From contig BPQB01000028.1 in NCBI GenBank assembly GCA_019973155.2, positions 350,757-414,756 of the forward strand: 64,000 nucleotides of DNA, given 5' to 3'. Below are positions 21,866 through 32,298 of this stretch, in pieces; positions within the stretch are counted from its first letter, which is position 1; every line of letters begins with the position of its first letter. The notes below the pieces were generated by a model. It searched no databases. It was given only the letters and a program-made list of their open reading frames with translations, and was not told the origin of the DNA. The stretch comes from Phanerochaete sordida. Lineage: Eukaryota; Basidiomycota; Agaricomycetes; Polyporales; Phanerochaetaceae. Both the position numbers and the translations under genes were made by a program.

Positions 21866-22106
21866 GGCGGCGGACGAAGCGCAGCGTGAGACGTCCGCGG
21901 CCTGCATGACGAACCGGCGCATCAGATGATGCGCCATCAGCCCGCCGGCGCCTGGCGTCTAGAGAGCCTTCCCGCGTGCCTCTCGGTTCTTGCTCACTGC
22001 CTTCACCGCCGCTCTCACTCACTTCGCCGACGGCGGCACTGTCTTCGACTTAGCTTGCTCTTTGTCGTCTGCTTCTTCCTACACTCTACCATCGTGAAAC
22101 GCCGCG

Positions 22107-22908
22107 ATGTTCGAACCCGTCAGAGGTGGAACGCGAGGAGGACAAGCCGAGTTCAAGTGGTCGGATGTCTCACAGGACAAGGACCGCGAGGTATGTCCTG
22201 ACCACATCTTGTTACTACGCCATCTGATATATTGTGACCTTCTCTAGAACTATCTTGGACACAGCATCAACGCTCCGACCGGTCGCTGGCAAAAGAACAA
22301 GGATATCCACTGGTACCAGCGCGACTCTAATGACGACGAGGCAGCAAGACAAGAGGAGATCAGGAAGATAAAGGAACAAGAGGCAGAGGCTCTTGCTGCA
22401 GCACTGTGCGTTCCCTAGCAGCATCGTAGCCTATCACAGCTAACCGGTGTCTCGCAGGGGCTTCGCCACGGGCGCAAAGCCCGGCGTACCGGCTGCTGCC
22501 GCGGGCCCAGCAACAGGCTCGAACGCAGTCGCCGTGCCGGCGCCGACGGCCTCCACAGCCGAGCGCGACGTGGAGAAGGAGGAGAAGCGCAAACGCAAGG
22601 CCGAGCGGAAGGAGGAGAAGCGCGCGAGGAAAGAGGAGAAGAAGAGGCGCAAGGCCGACCGCGCAGACGACGAGCGCAGCGGCCGGCACCGTGACCGCTC
22701 GCGCTCGCGCTCTCCGCGCCGCCATTCGCGGGACCACGACGACCGCTCGCGCAGCCGGCACCGCTCGCGGACGCCGGTGCGCGCGAAGCGCGAGGCGGAG
22801 CAGTACGACGCTGTCGCACGGGAGAGAGAACGTGAACGAGACCGGCGGAGGTGGGAGGACAATGCGCGACGCGAGATGCCCAGCGGTCGGCGGTGGGGGC
22901 GCGAGTAG
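22107..22908 (+). CDS. MMtag-domain protein (multiple myeloma tumour-associated protein 2 homologue)
   Basis: Exons 22107-22190, 22248-22405 and 22458-22908 give 230 aa. Residues 1-60 hold the conserved MMtag/kinase-phosphorylation domain: MFEPVRGGTRGGQAEFKWSD, DKDRENYLGHSINAPTGRWQ and KNKDIHWYQRD. The middle is a Lys/Glu-rich coiled helix (EKEEKRKRKAERKEEKRARK) and the end is an RS/SR-rich region, which suggests a nuclear, splicing-associated protein. The family is conserved from fungi to humans but its biochemical role is poorly known. It lies inside the loop of the inverted repeat. Confidence 0.92.
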
Positions 22909-24875
22909 GCTTCCGCGCCACGTGAATGTATGTGCTTCGTTCCTGGGACAACGTGTACTGTTGAGGATGCTTCTGTATGTTTCATTAGATGTTTTGCTGC
23001 TACCGCAAGTTGTGCTCCTCGCTCTCGGCATGGAAACGCATGATTGGTTGGCGCCGTAGCTAGTCTCCCGTGCTGCGGTCGACGGCGGTGATCATCTGAA
23101 AAGACGGAAACAGCGTGCGCCGTCTCGCGGAGAAAGACCTCTCTCGTGTCTTGGTGCGCGGGGGCGCCTACGCGCGCCTCGCTGCGCGGAGGCGTGCCAG
23201 GAGGCCAAGGCAACTGCGTCCGAGGGTCTCGTATAGTGTCCGATTTGATGCAGGGGGCTGACAGGCCCACACCGCCATGATTTGCCAATTGGCCCTTCGA
23301 CTTCCATCGCCGCCGCTCGCCAACCGGACGGTGCGTGCGCAGGACGCCAGACGCCGACCTGGACCCACAAGGCGACACTCGCTCCACGGCCGGCCACGCG
23401 ACCCGCTCTGCGCGCGCGGGTGCGGCATCACGACGTGCGGTGCGTGCGAGGCAACGTGGCGCGTGCGCATGTCCGCTGACAAGCCGCATCCGTCGCAGCA
23501 CGGCGTGTTTTCCGCCTCCGCGCCCAGGCGGGCGTCGCAGCCGGCGGGGCCGCGACGGTCGCAGACGTGGCACCGCGGCGTGTGCGCGCCGCGTCCGCAC
23601 ACGCGGCGGTGAAACACTGCGCGGCGCACGCCTGCGGTCAGCGCGAGCCCTGCAGCGCGTTCGCGCTATCCCGGTATGGGCACGGGTGCTGTGCCTAGGC
23701 TGGCGGCGCTGCCCGAGGGCGCACTCGGACGCTGCCCCGTCTCAGGCCCGCAGGGTCGTCAGTGTCATTTTTATTTCTGGGCCCCAGCACTGCCCTGCAG
23801 GTGCCCCCGTGCCGACGCCACGCAGGGCGCGTCGCCCACGGTTTAATGCCAATGATATTCGCCGTTAGTGCCACCCCACGTCGTGCTCCGGGCCCAACGC
23901 GCCAGGGCCCGCGACAGCAACCCGCAGCGCGGTCGCGCGTCGCGTGCCCCCGTTTCAGATACATTGCGCGTCGACCGCCTCCGGGCACTCACCGCGCAGC
24001 GACGAGCGCAACGACAGCGCAACGCATGTTAATGAAGCGCGACGGAGCACGGGCAAAGCTGTTTCACCCCGCGCGCACAGGCGCCCGCAGCAGCCCCCGA
24101 CGCGCGAACGCCCGTCGCGACGTAGTCTCCCTAAGGCAGACCTTATTGAACCAGTCGATGATAGTCGATCGACTTTGGAATGTAACGACGGCCGGCTCCG
24201 TGCACGCTCGCGACGAACTGTCACGCCGGCCGTGCCAACCGTCGCCAGCGACTGCACGCCTGCCGCGGCCCGCGCGCGGCGCCACGCTTGGCTGCCTCGC
24301 GGCCGCCGCAGCCGCCGTCCCGTCGCCCTCCGCGCGGGCTCAACGGTTTGTGCGCGCGCGGAGCGCGCCGCGCCGCGTCGCAGCACCTTGCGCGGCGCGG
24401 AACACGCGCCACGAGGCTCGGTTGGGTGTCGCGGTGAGTGGCGGGGCGGGCACGCGAGCTCATATGCGGGCGGGACGGGGCACGCGTGCGGCTTCGCGAC
24501 GGCGATCGCGCGCCAGCGGCGCGGCGCACGGCTGCCGCAGAGCCAGGGCAGGCGTCGTGGCGGGCCCGGGGGGCTGGCGCCAGGCGCGGGCGTGACGCAG
24601 CCCGAGGCCCTGTGCGCCGCCAGCCGGCTGGGCGCCCTGCCTGGCGGGGCTGGCGGGGGTAGAAATAGCGCTGCGTTACCCGGGAGGCGTGCCCACACCC
24701 CCGCCCGCCCCGGCACCCACCCACCCGCGCACGCTGTCCTTGTTCTGCCTGCACGTGCCGCCCCGCCCGTATTGTACTTAGCACGCCTACGGCCCCGCCA
24801 CTCGCCGCCACTCCCTGTCCTGCGCCTCTCACGTTTCTGTACACTACCTGCACTACCCCCCGCCGCACGCACAGC
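22909..24875. other. Large GC-rich gap
   Basis: Almost 2 kb with very high GC content between the MMtag and DUF6593 genes. Long open frames exist on both strands, but all are Arg/Ala/Pro-rich, lack domains and overlap each other, as expected when GC is so high that stops are rare. It could be a long promoter or an untranslated RNA; I can support neither. Confidence 0.5.
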
Positions 24876-25597
24876 ATGTCGACCGTCAAGGGCCTCGACC
24901 TCTTCTTCGAAGACACGACGGGCGACGTCGCGCTCACGGACTTCATCGAGTACTACAACCGCGCGGCGTTCCAGGTGCGCCTGCACGAGCGCCGCGCGGA
25001 GCGCGTCACGTACGCCGTGTGCGACACGATGTCCGCCGCGGGCCGCGTCGCGTTCGGGCCCACGCTCGCGACGCTCGTCTTCGGCGCGGGCAACGCGCTC
25101 GGCTCCGTGCAGTTCCAGGGCAAGCCCGAGCTCGCGATGGAGCAGTTCCTCGCGAAGGGCGCCAGGTGCGTGGGCCGCAGCGCGGGTGGCGGCGCGGGCT
25201 GACGCGCGTGGCGTGCGCCGCAGCTCCACCACACGCAGGTTCGTGGGCTCCGACGGGCAGGCGTACACCTGGACGTTTGTCAGCGGCGCCGAGAGCGAGG
25301 AGTGGGCGGTGCGTCGGGCGTGCGTCTTTGTGTGCGTGTATCTGAGGCAGCCCGCAGTGCACTGCCAACGGCGTCGAGGTCGCGGCGTACGACACCGAGA
25401 ACCAGGCGACGCGCAACCCGCAGGACGCAAACCGCAGGGGCTCTGGCAAGCAGCTGTGGATCAACGAGAACTTCCAGCAGCTCGCGGGCGGTGCGCGCGT
25501 GATCGCTTCTTCCGCCGGGTCCTGCGCTGACGTCGGTCTTGCAGAGCTCATTACCAGCCTGATCATCATGCGCCACATCCGCAAGTACGGCCTGTGA
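24876..25597 (+). CDS. DUF6593-family protein
   Basis: Exons 24876-25165, 25239-25308, 25358-25490 and 25545-25597 give 181 aa. The pattern fits DUF6593, a single-domain basidiomycete family: an N-terminal strand-rich part (LDLFFEDTTGDVALTDFIEY), GSDGQAYTWTFVSG in the middle, a short variable loop with QATRNPQD, and the C-terminal LITSLIIMRHIRKY helix. No signal peptide or transmembrane segment is clear. The function of the family is unknown. A second, more distant member is at 48397. Confidence 0.82.
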
Positions 25598-26036
25598 ACG
25601 CCCTCCTCTCTTTCCTCTTGTCTCTTCTTGCATGCTCTCCATGGACTCTCCCGGACACTGCCGCCACTCGCTACCCTAACCATACCTAATGGCTCTCTGA
25701 CCCGCCGTGCTGTGCTCCTGGCATTGTATCTATCTGCTAATGTGTACGTCATGCTTACCCGGTAGCTGTACCCTTCCTCTTCCGCTGTACTTGTTACGTC
25801 TTCCGGCCAGGCCGTAGTCCGCTCCTTAGACTAGTATCTCCGCTAATAGATCTTGCTCGCCCGCCGCTCGGCCATGGCCCGCAGCGCGCCCCACCCCAGA
25901 ACCTGCCTGCAAAATCCGCCGAGCGCGCAGCGAGGACATTGACCGGCGAACGAACCCCAGTCGCCCTGCACCGGCGGGCAGCGTTCGCGGGAGCAAAGCC
26001 TATCATCGGGCCCGGGGGCGAGCGTGCCTGGATCGG
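25598..26036. other. Intergenic region before the right repeat arm
   Basis: Contains the 3' flank of the DUF6593 gene; no other gene supported. The inverted repeat begins near 26037. Confidence 0.5.
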
Positions 26037-27040
26037 CCCAGGCGCTTGCTGATCCGCGCGCCTAGCAGCTGCCCCCGCCTCCGAACGCGAGTCATCGCCC
26101 AGTCACCCTCGCGACGCCCGCATATCAACGCCCTCGTCCACAGGCTCGCCCGCTGCACCCCTTCGCCTGCGCCGCCATGTCCGCACGCACCGTCTACCCG
26201 CCCCTCCGCGGCGACGCCGGCATCTACAGAGTCTGGATCGTCGGGAACAGCGGTGCGTCGCCCGCGCATTCGCCGCGGCATCCTTCCTGCGTGCTTCCGT
26301 GCTGACCGCGGCCTGCGCGCGCGAGCAGGAGCGGGAAAGGTTTGCATGCTCTGCTGCCCTCGCTGCGCACCGCGCGCTGACCCGCGCGAGCCAGTCGACG
26401 CTCGCCGCAGAGCTCGCCGCGGTGCTCGGCGTGCCGTTCGTCGCGCTCGACACGCTCTTCTGGGACCCCGGCTGGGAGAAGGCGCCGCGGGACGTGTTCG
26501 CCGCGCGCGTGCAGCGCGCCCTCGACGCCGCACCGCGCGGGTGGGTCCTCGACGGCAACTACGACCGCCGGCTCGGCGGGCTCGTGCGCGAGCAGGCGAC
26601 GGACGTCATCTGTGAGGGCCCCTTCATTAATATTTGCCGCGCCGCCTCGCAACGGGCGGGCGGCGTAGGCAGGTGCGATGGCGATGCGTTCATTGACGTC
26701 GTCTGCGGACAGGGCTCGACCCGCCGCTGCTTCTGTATTTCCCGCGGATATTCGTGCGCACCCTCGGCTGCCTCCTGGGCGTCGTCCCGCCGTGCAGCCC
26801 GGGCTGCCCCGAGCAGTGGACCAGGACGTTCTTCTCGAGGAAGAGCATCCTCTGGTGGTGCTTGTCGCAGCACTGGCCGGCCCGGAAGCGCGAGCAGGAA
26901 CGCTTCCGCCTGGAGGGGATCCACGTTGGAGGGAAGATGCGGCGGATCGGCGGGTGGGGTCGCGAACTCAGTGAGTGGAAGCTTGCGGTGGAGGCGATGA
27001 TCCTCTCTACTCGGGCAACGTAGGTAGACATCTCTCAAGG
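26037..27040. repeat. Right arm of ~1 kb inverted repeat
   Basis: Reverse-complement match to 18433-19422. It carries P-loop NTPase gene copy B and its flanks. Confidence 0.85.
26177..27023 (+). CDS. FlaR-like P-loop NTPase (adenylate-kinase superfamily), copy B
   Basis: Exons 26177-26252 (76 nt), 26329-26339 (11 nt), 26395-26611 (217 nt) and 26713-27023 (311 nt) give 204 aa. Exon 2 encodes only part of G26 and A27-G28-K29 of the Walker A motif GNSGAGKST; skipping it would destroy nucleotide binding and shift the frame. After this come LDTLFWDPGWEKAPRDVF, WVLDGNYDRR, and WLDPPLLLYFPRIFVRTL formed across intron 3. Fungal and bacterial FlaR-like proteins share this layout. Substrate and pathway are unknown. 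It is intact and almost identical to copy A, implying recent duplication or gene conversion. Confidence 0.83.
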
Positions 27041-27336
27041 TTGGAGCTCTAGTAGATGCCTAGATATCCATGTGAAATAAATTATAGCTGATACACGGAG
27101 GCACATCCGGTGAAGTGAGCGCCCTTCAGACAGGGAACAGAGGACAGATGTTCGAAGAGGCAACTTGTGGCAGATAGCCTTTCACTGTCCAGCAATCGAT
27201 AGGAACGCCGCGTGTACACGGACATCCATGCTCTGCTGGGAAGCTTCGCGGCATTCTGTCCAGCACGAGCGGTACATAGAAGCTTGATAGATAATTTACA
27301 GTGATCCAGAGCGCAACTGTCACCTCCAAAGTCAAT
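27041..27336. other. Short intergenic region
   Basis: No gene seen; it separates the right repeat arm from the convergent 3' end of the luciferase-domain gene. Confidence 0.5.
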
Positions 27337-28220
27337 TTAGTGCTTGATGTCCTTGACGCCAGTCATGAAGCGTGCAGAGGCCAGTAGGATCTCCTCCATG
27401 ATCGCGAGCTCCTGTTCGTCCCTGGGTGCGTAGATCCAGATGTACTCCTTCGGCAGCTTCGCCTCAGGGGGAAAGGGGAGCGCGTGCAGGCCAGGGGACC
27501 CGCTGAGCTGATGGCGCTCGCCCCAGCCCTTCTCGATTACTAAAGAGAAATTGAACACCTCTAAGGGGCAGGGAGCCCAGTGTGCGTACCGAGTTTACAG
27601 TCCTGGGGCGCCAGGATGACATGCACAGAGTGGTCGCTGGGATGGATGTGCCCGACCTCGCGCAGGCCCATGCGCAGGACGTCGTGCGCGGCGGGCGCCG
27701 CCTGCTTCACGACGATCCCGTTGTTAATCTTCTCGTGCGGCGAGCGCCTGTACTCGAGGAGCTCGGGGTTGAGCTTCACGACCCGCTCGAAGAGCTCGTC
27801 CAGCCGCTGCACGCCAAATCAGCCCCGCCCACACCCCAGCGCCGCACAGCGCACCTTGAACATCCCGCGCTCGACCTGGTCGAGCTGCCGCGCGGGCACG
27901 ACGTGGAAGCCGACCGCGGGGCGGCGCCCCTGGCGCGGCGGGAGGCTCGCCGCGAGCCACACGTCCTTGTTCGCGTCGCGCGCGTACTCGCCCGTGCTCG
28001 TCGTCTCGCGCGCGAAGAGCTTCAGCAGCAGCGCGACGAGCCACCCGCGCGCGTTGTACGGCAGCCCGCCCGGCCCCAGCGCGAGGAACTGCGCGTAGTT
28101 GCGGCGCAGCCAGAGCGCGGAGAGGCCCAGCGCCGCGGCGGCGAGCGCGGCGCCGGGGCGCTGCCGCAGGCCCGCGGCGAGCGCGTCGATGCGTTGGAGG
28201 ATTGGGGGGCTCGCGCTCAT
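27337..28220 (-). CDS. Fungal luciferase-domain protein
   Basis: Minus-strand exons 28220-27855, 27806-27590 and 27539-27337 give 261 aa. A hydrophobic helix near residues 20-37 (PGAALAAAALGLSALWL) suggests a membrane anchor. The C-terminal domain matches the small 'luciferase' domain found in many fungal proteins: HIHPSDHSVHVILAPQD, then EKGWGERHQLSG, then EYIWIYAPRDEQELAIMEEI. Despite the name, most members are not light-producing and their reaction is unknown. Family placement is from memory of the motif pattern. A TTATAA at 28269-28274 lies about 50 bp before the ATG. Confidence 0.78.
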
Positions 28221-28915
28221 CGTGTGTGGAGGCGAGGTGTAAGGAGGGGACGGCGGAGGGGCCCCCTGTTATAAGGCCGCCGCTGCTCTAGGGGCCCCCT
28301 GGACCGAGGCCGCCCGGGCGACGGCCTACGTCAGTCCGCCCTCGGTGGGCGCATGAGGCTGTGTGGGCGAGCAGGGGGGCAGCGGCAGCGGTTGCGTGCT
28401 CGACGTGCTTCAGGTGTTGTCGGAGGACGTTGGATGGCTGCAGGGAGCAAGCTGGGGCGTGGCAATCAAGCCGTCGCTCGGGCGATCATAGGCAATTCAC
28501 CGTTTCACCGTTCTGCCGCCAGGCGCCTTGAGCTTGAGGGCATACGGCGGACGCGGGGGTCGGGCGAGCGTGGTGTGCATTTGTAGGAGGCTCGGGGAAG
28601 CAAGCAGCGGTGCTGCCAATCTATAGAACAGACAACGCAGCTGACGCAGCCCCACGCGCGGTCAGCTGCCGAGGTATATACAGCGCGCGGGGACTCTAGA
28701 TGTAACAGGTGGGGAGACAGGATGCGGGTGGGAATAGGTGGTACGGGCTGCAAACTATACGAGTAGTAATGGTGCGCTAAGAGAGAAGCATAGTGTGGTG
28801 GACGTGGACAGGAATGATACAAATAGAATACAGACCAAGAGACGACTATAATTTGTACACATGTAATAATGCAGTGTTGAATGCAAGCTTGAACGCAAGA
28901 TATCGGGACTGGAAA
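28221..28915. other. Intergenic region
   Basis: The first part, next to the luciferase-domain gene, is GC-rich and probably promoter; the rest is AT-richer 3' flank of the minus-strand transcription factor gene. No gene supported. Confidence 0.5.
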
Positions 28916-31900
28916 TTAAGTGGCAATGCGCAGAATAGGAGGAAGGGAAACCTGTGCGGGCAGGGGAGCGGCGATGCCAGCTTGACCGCAGGCCTCGCAA
29001 AGCCGTCCTCTGAGTGTTTCGGTACGGTCTCGCTGAGCTGTGAACAAGCGAAGCGTCAGCGTGCGGATCTATGCATAGGAGGCAAATTGGCGCACTGGAG
29101 GACGGCCACAAGGCATTGAGGGCTTCGAGGGGTAACAGGAAGGTCTTCGCGAGCTCGAGGGCCTGGTGCAGCGTCTTGTCGTAGCCCCAGAGCGCGAGGC
29201 AGATCGACACCTGGCTCGCAAACCAGAGGCCCTGGAAGGGGCGCCGCGTCAGCAGGTGGCCCTGCCGCTCGCCGATCTCGAGCACGGCGTGCTTCACGCG
29301 CCGCGCGACCTGCTCCTGGTAGTACACTGCTGCAGAGTCAGCTCACGGTGCGGGGCCGCAGCGCGCGCGGGGACGTACACCACTCCTGGGCCTGGCGGCG
29401 GTTGAACAGCGGCGCGCCGATAGTCGCCGGGTCCTGCAAGCTGCTGAAAGGACTTAGGGCTCCGTCACGGCGCCGCAGGGTTTCTGCACTTACCGACGGA
29501 ATTCGGACGTGATCTCGAGGCGGGTGCTGCGCGTGCATGGCTTTAGGATCGCCGCGGCGCTCTCAGCATGAAGGGCACTCACTTGTAGAGGTATTCGCGG
29601 GACAGGTACATGACCGCGGTGTCGAGGTTGCACTTGTGCATGTTGAGGCCGTCTTCGACGAGGCGGGTCTCCGTCCACGCGTTGATGGCGAAGTCGGCGC
29701 GCTCGTCGTTCGTCCAGGTGTTGTCGCGCGGCCGGATGGCGCTGATCCAGAGGAGCATGCTACGGCAGTACAGCGCCCAGACGGAGTCCTTGGGAGACTG
29801 CCCAGGGATGCGGTGTTGCGGCGTGCGCTCGTAGGCTTCGCCGGGAAAGAGGATGCAGTACTGCGCGCGGTCATGTCAGCCTTTCAACAGGACGAATCGC
29901 CGGCGAGCATGCTCACGTTGGCGGGTTCCATAAGGAACAGGTCGAGGGGGGCCTGGTGGAAGGCGACGGATTGGGCGGTGTAGTTGGCGATGAGGTTGAG
30001 CGCGCTCCAGCAGACACGGCGGGACTCCTCCCGGACAATCTCGGCGACGCCCCAGCTGGGGTCCCAGGGAGGGCTGAACGTGAAGGAGAACGCGTAGTGC
30101 TGCGGCGCAACACCCGAGTTCATCGAAGCACCGGCGACGGAAGGGACGCAGCCGCAGTCTCTCGGGGAGACGTAGCCGGGCTGGAAGAACACCATCGGGA
30201 TGGTGCGCGGGCTGTAGACGCACACGTCGGGATCGTCCATGTCCACCATCGTGAGGCCGAGAGCCTGGATGATTCGATCCATGAACTGGAGGGCCCCATC
30301 GGCCCTGTCCTGCGAGTGGTCCGGATGGCTAGACGACTCGAAGATGGCGAGGATCTGCCGCGGACGGGGCGGTCAGAGATATCCAGGATGGGCATAACCC
30401 TAACTTACGATGGACGCCTCCGCGAGCCGCATGTCCACACGCTGCGTGTTGCAGGCGGCTTCGAGGGCCGCTTGGGCCGAGTTGCGGAGAGAGACAGCCT
30501 TGCTGCGTCCGTGCGCCCCCCACTCAAGCTCGCTCGACCGCATCAGCGTTGACAGCGCCAGGGCGGAAAGCACCAGGGCGGGCTGCAGAGTGGGCTGAGG
30601 TAGCTGCCGGAGGTCTTGGAATAGGAGTGAGCGATTAAAGAAGAATAGCCAGTAGCTGCTGGAGTCGAGTCTGCGAGAGCCCGCGGGTCAGTGCTGGGCA
30701 GAGTGGCGGGAGGAGTGGCGTCTCACAGATATGTGATGTCTTCGATAATAGCATGATAACTAGCATCGAGCCGATCAGATCCCCCGTACGAAGGAAGAAG
30801 CAAGGCACGTACGAGTCTTCGCGAGATCCAGCATAGGTCGCAAGCAGATTATCCCACCAGGTATCAATAGCATAATCGTACGTCGGTGCACTGGGTATCT
30901 GGTGTCGCTGCTCCGACTGGCGACGAGTGGGAGACATTGGAGAATGGAGGACAGACCGAGTGGCTGGATAATCCACAGCGTGATATGGGTACACAGGAGA
31001 ATGTTGCGCAACTGGAGAGAGGCCATCCTGCTAGCACTGAATTAAATACTGGTTGACGGAGCACCACGCGAGAGCAGAGAGACGAGATACTTTACTTTAG
31101 GATATATTACTTCAGATGACATCCCGCGTGCTTGAGCCGACGTATCGAGGACGAGCGGCGGCGCCTGCGGCACACGAAGGCCCGAGGCCTCATCTGGTAT
31201 ATGGGCAGCTGGTACCAGGGAAGGACGCCTCGCACCATTAGTGGGTCCGGCACGCTCATCAAAGGCAAAAGAGTCCGCATCCTCCTCGCCTTCAATCTTG
31301 CGCTTCTTCTTAGCATTCCCCGACGGCGGGTCTGCCTCGGGCGGGCGTTTCTTGCAGGAGCGCTGCCGTGTGCCGGGACGCTTATCGGGCCCGCGCCGCT
31401 TGGGCTTCGCGTCGTACTCGCATTCGTTGCCGCGGCGAATGCAATTATTGCAGTTCGGTCGTGTGGAGTCGCAACGTATCTTGCGCGCGCGACTGGCCAT
31501 GCCAACAAATTGCGGGGTCTGTGTCAGCAGGGATAAATGGATATTCATCGGTCTGATGGTGCGCACCATTGTCGGCAGGCAATAACGACGTTGGACGCTT
31601 CTCGACGAGGTCGCGAGGGGGAGGAGGCAGAGTGAGCGTCACTGTCGCCCGACGCATTGCCTTTTACGGCAGGTGAGATGTGGACGGGAGGCGAGGGCTT
31701 GTGTTCGGGCGGCGGCGCCATCGAGAAGGACGCGGCTCGAGACGAAGAGGACAGACTGTCGTAAGCAACAGCGTGCATTTGTTGCTCTGCCGATCTGCCC
31801 TGGTGAAGATTAAACGTGTATTCGCCTACAGGACTTAAAGCGGGAGGCTGAATTGGCGGGGGCGGTTCGAGGGCCAAATTAAGCACCGGCTGGTGGTGCA

Positions 31901-32298
31901 GGCCAAAGCCGACATGGCCCTGAGGAGGTGGTAGCAGCTGCTGAACCGTCGCGCTCGGTGGCTGTAAGGTCTCCAAGAGATGGCTGTCCGGTACCTGTAT
32001 GTTGTGCCTCCCAAAGCGCGCGTCAAAGTGCGGCTGGGCGATGTACGAGGAGGAAGCGTCGGGAAGGTGTGGGTGGTGGCCTAGGTGATAACGGACTTTT
32101 TATGTGCGTTGTCATATGAGTCACTAAGCCCAGCGCACGGAGCGGAACAGACGGTGACTTACCCTCTGGATAGGCTGGCTCAAATATAGGCGAGTGGATA
32201 TCAGAAGTGGAACCTTCCTCGCTGGACTGCACGCCGTCCTCGATGACGAGACTAGGAGGAAAGGGGGTATATAGCTCGGCGTTCGACGCAACGACCAT
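28916..32298 (-). CDS. Zn2Cys6 transcription factor with fungal-specific TF domain
   Basis: Twelve minus-strand exons: 32298-32163, 32080-31567, 31492-31096, 31030-30813, 30759-30727, 30670-30409, 30354-29917, 29860-29583, 29526-29494, 29443-29379, 29326-29096 and 29037-28916, giving 908 aa. The zinc cluster has cysteines 214, 217, 224, 231, 234 and 241 with CX2CX6CX6CX2CX6C spacing; Cys217 is formed across intron 2. A basic linker (RRGPDKRPGTRQRSCKKR) and an acidic/Pro-rich region follow. The middle-homology domain then runs from about residue 430 (SSYWLFFFN, ALVLSALALSTLM, ESSSHPDHS, SRRVCWSALNLIANYTAQS) to the C-terminus. Such proteins are nuclear regulators; targets are unknown. The 3' end of exon 3 is uncertain (GTAAAG at 31095 or GTAATA slightly upstream), and exon 10 has a NAGNAG acceptor. 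Confidence 0.88.

Noticed and set aside
23944..25530. Long plus-strand frame running into the DUF6593 gene
   Set aside because: Arg/Ala/Pro-rich translation of GC-rich DNA; the real DUF6593 exons are in another frame.
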